29,192 bases of DNA from assembly GCA_964580995.1 (NCBI GenBank), contig CAZOMV010000077.1, positions 1 through 29,192 of the forward strand. Reading direction: 5' to 3'. The notes under the pieces are model-generated. The model searched no databases. It worked only from the letters and a program-made list of their open reading frames with translations, and was not told the DNA's origin. The stretch's first letter is position 1. Every line of letters starts with the position of its first letter. Origin of the DNA: JAKJEP01 sp964580995 (lineage in GTDB: Bacteria; Planctomycetota; Phycisphaerae; Sedimentisphaerales; SM23-30). This document shows positions 23,766 to 29,192 of the stretch, in pieces. Made by a program: the position numbers and the translations under genes.

Positions 23766-25196
23766 ATGGGTACGAGTGTATCACGAACGGTCCAAAACCG
23801 CTATCTCGGATTTTCCGCATTTGACCAATTTTCTTATTCGGATGGCTCTCTTCCCTTCGGCAACGTACTTTCTGCGGAACGCGTCAGGGAAAGGTTCGCC
23901 GAGAGTGACGTTCTTTTTGGCTATGGGGAAAACGACCTCTGGAATACCGGATTGACGTTATGGTCCTTTATCGGCCAGGTATTACAGGACGGCAAGCAAA
24001 GCTCGTGCAACGCCGCCGTTACCAACGCCACTCGATATCGGTTGGAGTGTGGCATGTCGCCACCCGGCCCGGATTCGGGTGAATACTGCCGGGCTCGGCA
24101 TAAGTTGAATGCCGAAGTACTCCGAAAACTGGTTCGTGAGATCGCCGAAAAAATGGCTTTGTCAAATCCCAGCCACTGGCTCTGGCAGGGAAAGAAGGTA
24201 AAACGAGTCGATGGGTTTACCTTTACCATGCCGGATACGCCGGAAAACCAGGAAGCCTTTCCCCAATCGAGCACGCAAGAACCGGGTGTGGGGTTTCCCA
24301 TCGCTGGGACTTGTGTGGTTCTTTCTCTTGCGGATGCTTGTATTCATGATATTGCGATTGGCCCGTATGCCGGCAAGGAAACCGGTGAAACCGCGTTATT
24401 ACGAAAGGTTCTCGATAGCTTTCAGCCGGGCGAGGTCCTGCTGGCGGATCGCTACTTTTGTTCCTTTTTTATGCTGGCGATCTTGAAAGTACGCGGCATC
24501 GATGTCTGTATGCGTCTGCATCAACTGCGTCGGATAGATGATTCCCAGGTGAAATGGCTGGGCTGCAACGATTATATCGACACCTGGCATCGGCCGCAAC
24601 GAGCCAAATGGATGAGTCAGGAACTCTACGATTCCCTTCCGGAACAAATGGAAATTCGTATCGTCACCCTGGAGGCCACGCACGACCATCAGAGAGAGCC
24701 GCTCCAGGTCGTTACCACGCTTCTGGATCCTACGAAATATCCCGCTCCGGCAATAGGTACCTTATATGGCTACCGATGGTGCGCCGAGCTGGATATATTT
24801 TCTATCAAGCAGTCCTTGCATCTGGATTCCCTGCGTTGCAAATCACCGGATATGATTTACCGGGAATTCTGGACGACCTTACTGGCGTATAACCTGGTAC
24901 GGTGGGTATGCGCTCAGGCCGCCTTTGTGCACGACAAGCTCCCTCGCCAAATGAGTTTTACGATGGCGTGCCATACGCTGCTGTCGCAATGGCTCAGGCC
25001 GCCAGACGAATCAATTCGCAAAGCACTCGGCCAACACAACCTGTTTCAAATTGCCTGTAACGAAGTCGGTAATCGCCCCGGCCGCATCGAACCCCGTGTA
25101 GTCAAACGCCGCCCCAAACCCTATCCCCTGATGACCAGGCCGAGAAACCAATACCCGCACGCAAAAATACCGAACCACACCCTGGCGAGAAAGTGA
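23766..25196 (+). CDS. IS4-family DDE transposase
   Basis: A 476-residue transposase that cuts and rejoins the ends of its element. The catalytic triad is visible: Asp149 in RVDGFTFTMPD, Asp228 in LLADRYF and Glu341 in YGYRWCAELDIFSIKQ. The last also gives the complete IS4 signature Y334-x2-R337-x3-E341-x6-K348. The gene is uninterrupted and flanked by matching inverted repeats, so the element may still be active. The basic C-terminal end (VVKRRPKPYPLMTRPRNQYP) is typical. Translation is probably kept low by the hairpin covering its ribosome site. Confidence 0.95.
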   Translation: MGTSVSRTVQNRYLGFSAFDQFSYSDGSLPFGNVLSAERVRERFAESDVLFGYGENDLWNTGLTLWSFIGQVLQDGKQSSCNAAVTNATRYRLECGMSPPGPDSGEYCRARHKLNAEVLRKLVREIAEKMALSNPSHWLWQGKKVKRVDGFTFTMPDTPENQEAFPQSSTQEPGVGFPIAGTCVVLSLADACIHDIAIGPYAGKETGETALLRKVLDSFQPGEVLLADRYFCSFFMLAILKVRGIDVCMRLHQLRRIDDSQVKWLGCNDYIDTWHRPQRAKWMSQELYDSLPEQMEIRIVTLEATHDHQREPLQVVTTLLDPTKYPAPAIGTLYGYRWCAELDIFSIKQSLHLDSLRCKSPDMIYREFWTTLLAYNLVRWVCAQAAFVHDKLPRQMSFTMACHTLLSQWLRPPDESIRKALGQHNLFQIACNEVGNRPGRIEPRVVKRRPKPYPLMTRPRNQYPHAKIPNHTLARK

Positions 25197-25414
25197 GGCA
25201 TAGGCAGCTTTACATAAACTTCCCTGACGACGAAATTCAGCAAGAAGGACCGCTTCCGCTGCGCGCCGATATCGACAAACACCGAAACCGATTGACTCGA
25301 CCAACCCAATCGGAATATCCCCAAACACAGGCAACCTCAACTAACGTAAAACCAGCAACTTACGCATGACAGTGCCATTGGTCTATGACACTATAAGTTG
25401 ACTTAAGTTGAGTC

Positions 25415-25594
25415 ATGTATATATCCCTATATTGCATTGACAAGGAGCTTTTCAAGGCTATTGAATATCTTCGAGAACAGGTTCGCGTACTCGTTGAACA
25501 GCAGGAAAAGCAGAATAAACGGATTCTGCTAAACAATAATCAGAGAATACGCATATACCAGGGAAACAAAGCCGGATGGATTTGGATTTTGTGA
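25415..25594 (+). pseudogene. Integrase-type transposase, N-terminal fragment
   Basis: A 59-residue frame, MYISLYCIDKELFKAIEYLR followed by EQVRVLVEQQEKQNKRILLN and NNQRIRI. This matches the coiled N-terminus of integrase-core transposases (IS481/rve type) that are common in planctomycetes and continue with a helix-turn-helix and DDE core. Here the family sequence ends after RIRI and unrelated residues lead to a stop. It lies between the two complete insertion sequences. Confidence 0.65.
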
Positions 25595-25664
25595 AAAAGT
25601 TGTGAAAAAAATGCCAAAAATGATAATGACATAGAATGATATTGCGTGATATCCAGTGATATAG

Positions 25665-27122
25665 GATTATGTCCCAGCCGTAGTTGAAGGTTATGGCGGC
25701 TATGTTCACTATGCTATCCTACTTTCTTTTTGTCGGCAACAGCTTTTTGGGTTTCCAGATCATCCAGATAAGATTTTAGGATCCATAATTGCTTATACCC
25801 TCCGATCCGCTGAAAGTGCTTCTCGGTCTCCAGAAAACCGGCGACCGCCCACCGCAACACCATCTGGCCATCCTGCCAATGACAAACCCGACGGGTTCGC
25901 ATTCGGACCCCGGAATGAGGCGACTCGATAATGTTGGTGGTGCACAGGCACCGCAGCAACTCCTTCGGCAGCCCCATCGCATTCACCGTAAACATCTCGT
26001 CCAGACCTTCCAGCAGACTATTGGCAGCCGAAGGATATTTTACCTCCAGTTGCTGGGCCAACTGCCGGATTCGTTTCTTGCCTTCCGACGGCTCCAATCG
26101 CCAGGCCGCCTGGAGCACCTTTTTCGCCGAATCCCTCAGCTCTTTGGGCAGATGATCCGTAACATTGGCCGCTTTGTGTTTGCGGCACCGTTGCACCGGG
26201 TTCTTCGCACCAAACACCGAATCAATGGCACTCCGTAAGGCCTTGCTGCCATCGATCACAAACAGCCTTTTTCGTTTCGGGTCAATCCCGCGGGCCACCA
26301 AGTCCTCCAGCAGATCCTTTACCACGGCTGCATTTTCCGTCGCCCCTTCTGCCAGACCCAGGACATGCTTAAAACCCGCCGCATCCACGCCAATGGCCCC
26401 AATTACGTGATAATCCCCAAAAACAATTCCGTCTACGTAAATGATCAAAATATCCTTATCCTCAAACCGTCTTTCGGCAAAGGCCTTCATCTGCTGCTCA
26501 GAGGCTTCGATAAACTCCCGGCTTACATTCGATTTACTGACTCCCACGGTTTGGACCATCTGCGGGATCACCTCCTGATAGGAACGGGTACTGATCCCGT
26601 GCATCAAAAGCGTCAGAATGCGTTCCGAAAGCCGGCTATTGGTCTGCAAGGCCTGATAGGCCGGGATTTCCACCTCCATCTGCGTTCCCAGCCCTTTCCG
26701 TCGCAGGCAGGGCCTGGTAATTCGCAACTTCCGGTTGGACAAAGGGATGACCCCCGGCTGACTGCCATGCCAGCGAATCGATCCAGTGGATTTGCCTTTA
26801 TGTTGTGGGCCGGCCACCTGCCGGGCCGAGAGCAGCAGGATCGCTTCGAGGGTGGAGCGGCCGACCACATCAATGACTTCGTCCACGGCCGTCCGGGCGT
26901 TTTGAATCAGGTCCAGGATCGGCAGGAGCATCTGTCCGTTCTGGGCTAAATATTTGGTCAATTCTTTACTGTCCTTTTTGCTGAGAACCTGATATTCTTC
27001 TTGCATGGCGGTTCCTTTCTCAAATTAGGTAACTGTTTTTACACGGCTGAATTATACACGATTCAGCCACAGGAGCCGCCTTTCTTTTCTTAACCTTCAA
27101 CTATCAAGTGGACACCCTCCTA
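25665..27122 (-). mobile_element. IS256-family insertion sequence, complete
   Basis: About 1458 bp flanked by a perfect 8-bp duplication TGATATAG (25657-25664 and 27123-27130), the length usual for IS256. The imperfect inverted ends share GTCC-N6-TAGTTGAAGGTTA (left about 25671-25693; right, read inward, about 27113-27091). One intact transposase gene on the minus strand fills it. Confidence 0.85.
25714..27006 (-). CDS. IS256/mutator-family DDE transposase
   Basis: A 430-residue mutator-type transposase. The triad is Asp192 in IYVDGIVFGDY, Asp252 in LFVIDGSKAL and Glu361 in CTTNIIESPHSGVR, followed by the family's C-terminal WQDGQMVLRWAVAGFLETEK. The Cys/His pair CRKHK near residue 274 is also family-typical. 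AAAGGA six bases before ATG 27006 is a good ribosome site. Uninterrupted with near-intact ends, so potentially active. Its copy-out/paste-in type mechanism is known for the family, not shown here. Confidence 0.95.
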   Translation of the reverse strand: MQEEYQVLSKKDSKELTKYLAQNGQMLLPILDLIQNARTAVDEVIDVVGRSTLEAILLLSARQVAGPQHKGKSTGSIRWHGSQPGVIPLSNRKLRITRPCLRRKGLGTQMEVEIPAYQALQTNSRLSERILTLLMHGISTRSYQEVIPQMVQTVGVSKSNVSREFIEASEQQMKAFAERRFEDKDILIIYVDGIVFGDYHVIGAIGVDAAGFKHVLGLAEGATENAAVVKDLLEDLVARGIDPKRKRLFVIDGSKALRSAIDSVFGAKNPVQRCRKHKAANVTDHLPKELRDSAKKVLQAAWRLEPSEGKKRIRQLAQQLEVKYPSAANSLLEGLDEMFTVNAMGLPKELLRCLCTTNIIESPHSGVRMRTRRVCHWQDGQMVLRWAVAGFLETEKHFQRIGGYKQLWILKSYLDDLETQKAVADKKKVG

Positions 27123-27130
27123 TGATATAG

Positions 27131-27601
27131 AATGAACAACATAAATATTTGATCTTTAAGGGGATAAATTATAAATGCCTGTCAAATAGATACTTAAATA
27201 AAATAGGAAGGGAGAATCCCGCCCTCTCCGCTCTTTTCGCCAATTATCAGTGGGTAGAAGATAGTAGAATTTTATCGTAAGATTCTTAAACATTTAGACT
27301 TACAAAATATGAATTTTCGCCGATAAGTGCCAAGACTATTAAGTAATGGAAATCACGTCTAAATGACAAGGGATTTACCCTCCGAAATCCTGTCGTCGAA
27401 CCATATAGAAAAACCCATCCCCGGAACCGTCCTTCCCTATCAACCCACCCCCACTGGAGGTATCCCGGCCGCATTAGCCCGGTTTTCGGTGCGACCGAAA
27501 AATATAAAAAGGGGTGGTCCCAAATTTTAACATGGCCTCGGCACTGATGTCTCGTGTCGGAGGCAATATTTGCATCCCAAAGGCAGGGGTAATGATGTAA
27601 A
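27131..27601. other. Gene-free stretch before the winged-helix gene
   Basis: AT-rich, then mixed sequence. A 110-residue minus-strand frame (27286-27618) has no recognisable motif and overlaps the next gene's start, so I do not call it. GGAGA-N9-TCTCC near 27214 is a weak hairpin followed by GCTCTTTT. No convincing promoter is seen for the downstream pair. Confidence 0.45.
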
Positions 27602-28048
27602 ATGACCGAAAGCACCAAAATCGACTTCCGTTATGCCCATATTCCACAGGTGCGGGACTTCACAGATCTGATAACCATGATCTTTCCCGACAACCACAAT
27701 CAGCGATATGCTGCCGCATGTATCTTCTTCGAACTGAAATGGGCTAATTCCCTGGTGCCTAACATGGCCCCTTTTGAAATAAAGTATGACCTGTCCCGCC
27801 GCACGGTACAGCGGGCTCGGGCTAAGCTGGCCCGGCTAGGAGTTATCGAGCACATCAGTAATCTGAATGCCAGATATGGTGGTCAATCCGGTTGGAAACT
27901 GTCCGGCCGGTTTGAGCAGGGATTGCGGTACATGGCGGAAAATGCCGCGACCTTCCGCCATACCCAGGGAGGTTCCCGGGACAAAGACGCCATGCTGCTC
28001 CAACTGGTTGACGCTCAACGATCTATTTATAAAAAACACGAGAGGTGA
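27602..28048 (+). CDS. Winged-helix DNA-binding protein
   Basis: A 148-residue protein. Residues about 40-90 look like a winged helix: AACIFFELKWAN, then EIKYDLSRRTVQRARAKLAR (turn and recognition helix), LGVIEHI and a wing ending GWKLSGRF. This is the general layout of replication-initiator and small transcriptional regulators. It could control the next gene, which starts six bases after its stop. No known family name can be assigned. Confidence 0.6.
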   Translation: MTESTKIDFRYAHIPQVRDFTDLITMIFPDNHNQRYAAACIFFELKWANSLVPNMAPFEIKYDLSRRTVQRARAKLARLGVIEHISNLNARYGGQSGWKLSGRFEQGLRYMAENAATFRHTQGGSRDKDAMLLQLVDAQRSIYKKHER

Positions 28049-28054
28049 ACATCC

Positions 28055-28360
28055 ATGAAAAAAGTAAACATATGGCTGGTTGTTGGTTTGGTCGGCATCA
28101 TCGCGGGATTGTTGCTGACCGATCTAACTTTGACTATAAAAATGTCCCGCGAGATCAAAGAGTTAAAATCCGAATTACCGCCACGTCGCTCGCTGCCCTG
28201 TGAGTCGGTACCATTAGGATGGGCGGTGGAGAACTATGATTGTGCCAACAGCCTATTATGGGCGATGAATGTGACGAATGTGAAGTATTTGCCGTCGGAA
28301 ACTCATGGGGCGTATGGGAATAATAAAAACAATTCAGTCCCTAAAACCATCGTGACTTAA
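28055..28360 (+). CDS. Small membrane-anchored protein of unknown function
   Basis: A 101-residue protein with one N-terminal membrane helix (about residues 6-27, WLVVGLVGIIAGLLLTDLTL). A short charged coiled stretch (KMSREIKELKSEL) and a hydrophilic C-terminal part with two Cys (LPCESV, NYDCAN) follow. It is likely exported and anchored. Start ATG 28055 follows AGAGGTG and lies six bases after the winged-helix gene, so the pair is probably one transcript. Not recognised. Confidence 0.6.
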   Translation: MKKVNIWLVVGLVGIIAGLLLTDLTLTIKMSREIKELKSELPPRRSLPCESVPLGWAVENYDCANSLLWAMNVTNVKYLPSETHGAYGNNKNNSVPKTIVT

Positions 28361-28399
28361 AAAAGCCGAAATAGTCACATCTCCTTGGTGGCTATACTA

Positions 28400-28816
28400 T
28401 CATTCGATGTGTTTTACTTGATAACCATTTTGTAAAAGGTAATCTGCGATCATTAGACGATGGCACTCATCCGCACATTTTTCAGCGCACATGAGGCAAA
28501 ATGGAGTTGGCACCTGTTGTAAACGATCAGTCAATAGAATGCCGGCTTGGTTTATGAGCTGTTGGTACCGGTTTTTCCAATCATCGCAGTCCAGGAAGAT
28601 ATTTCCTAATTCGATAAGAGAAACATATTGGATATCGGCGCCTTGCAGCAGATAAACAATACCTTTATCCGGACTTTTGGCTTTTACATATACCCCCATA
28701 CTTGCCCGGTCGGGGCGGAGGCGAACATCCACAACTGTTCGAATACCGTTTTGTTTTAGTAGATCGAGAAAATCCTGCGGGTTTCTACCGCCGTAACCTA
28801 TCGTATAGAACTTCAT
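28400..28816 (-). CDS. DUF488 family protein
   Basis: A 138-residue protein with the DUF488 opening MKFYTIGYGGRNPQDFLDLL, VVDVRLRP and the closing Cys-rich CLMCAEKCADECHR (Cys107, 110, 114, 118), then LMIADYLLQNG. Family members have no firmly established function; the conserved Cys/His/Arg cluster suggests a catalytic or metal role. The length is normal for the family. GGAG lies about 11 bases before ATG 28816. It converges with the membrane-anchored protein gene and stands alone. Confidence 0.9.
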   Translation of the reverse strand: MKFYTIGYGGRNPQDFLDLLKQNGIRTVVDVRLRPDRASMGVYVKAKSPDKGIVYLLQGADIQYVSLIELGNIFLDCDDWKNRYQQLINQAGILLTDRLQQVPTPFCLMCAEKCADECHRLMIADYLLQNGYQVKHIE

Positions 28817-29192
28817 ATCAGGTAATCTCCAGAATAAAATTCCAGTAATTTATATCCCAGAGTACAGCTATTATAAAGCATAATTACCCGCTTTCATGAT
28901 TTTCAACTGATAAATGACTGTTCGAAAACGGATAATGAGAAAATAACATTGAAATATCATCGGTTGGTAATCCAAATACCATCCATATTATGGGGCGAAT
29001 CCCGTATAATATTCTGTAACGGTATAGAATCTGCATACGGGCAGTTTCGTTATTTATAAAGGAAAACCTTAATCCAATTATACTGTTTAATTATGAAACA
29101 GCCCTTGATAGCATAATTTTGAAATGGATAAACAGTTCTAACCCAAGTTCCGCAGTTAGGGGTGGAAAACGTTGATTTTAGCGTAATAACGC
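28817..29192. other. Gene-free stretch at the right edge
   Basis: AT-rich sequence with no ORF worth calling. CCCGTATAATATT near 29002-29013 repeats the CC-TATAAT motif seen before other genes and may be a promoter for something beyond the window. Confidence 0.45.

Larger units (their letters stand above)
23602..25381 (+). mobile_element. IS4-family insertion sequence, complete
   Basis: About 1780 bp. The terminal inverted repeats are CCAATGGCACTGTTATG (23602-23618) and, read inward from the right, CCAATGGCACTGTCATG (25381-25365), with one mismatch. The flanks are TCTCTGACA (23593-23601) and TCTATGACA (25382-25390), a 9-bp target duplication with one difference. It carries one transposase gene. 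It sits just inside the sequence that follows repeat copy B. Confidence 0.85.

Noticed and set aside
27286..27618. 110-residue minus-strand ORF.
   Set aside because: No motif, no ribosome site, and it overlaps the start of the better supported winged-helix gene.
1..29192. CRISPR arrays, tRNA and rRNA genes.
   Set aside because: No regularly spaced short repeats, cloverleaf-like sequence or rRNA-like stretches were noticed on either strand.

Overview
The window looks like an accessory, transposon-scarred stretch of a Planctomycetota genome, most likely of the Phycisphaerae type. This is inferred from the gene style: a secreted protein with a duplicated LamG-like domain and a short dockerin-like tail, a double PQQ-type beta-propeller protein, several secreted GH36-type glycosidases, and a UlaG-like hydrolase. 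Base composition is moderate to AT-rich, except for an abruptly GC-rich block at about 1099-4386.

Layout. 1-429 is a repeat unit carrying a 94-residue small protein and its terminator; it recurs without net gaps at 9288-9716. 626-1098 is the start of a secreted glycosidase-like gene, fused at about 1098 to the 3' half of a Mn efflux gene (mntP). It is followed by a truncated zinc-ribbon ORF and an intact P-type cation ATPase (1603-4386). 4480-6963 encodes the propeller protein. 7339-8718, on the minus strand, encodes a DegT-type aminotransferase.

From 8.7 to 11.3 kb lies a dense gene graveyard. It holds a transposase N-terminal fragment (IS701/IS4-like), the tail of an MFS transporter, the second repeat unit, a frameshifted low-molecular-weight tyrosine phosphatase, the end of an IS21 element with istB, a piece of a restriction-type helicase, and the start of an IS3 orfA. 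11.3-12.05 kb holds no gene I can recognise.

12.1-21.8 kb is a carbohydrate module: a putative glycosidase with an InlB-like tail, an ISKra4 remnant, the LamG/dockerin-like protein, two complete GH36-related enzymes in tandem and a truncated third GH36 paralogue. The proteins carry export signals, so extracellular or envelope breakdown of galactose-containing glycans is the likely shared role (inference). 22.0-22.9 kb encodes the UlaG-like metallo-hydrolase. 23.0-23.4 kb is a truncated Nramp-type transporter. Two insertion sequences then follow, with ends and target duplications visible: an IS4-family element (23602-25381) and an IS256-family element (25665-27122). Between them is a fragment of an integrase-type transposase. 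The window ends with a winged-helix protein, a small membrane-anchored protein and a DUF488 protein.

Recurring non-coding signals are a CCNTATAAT promoter-like motif before several genes, short 5'-leader hairpins containing GGNGTAGCC or a close variant, and a 130-bp inverted repeat pair sitting at the ends of the aminotransferase and Nramp genes.
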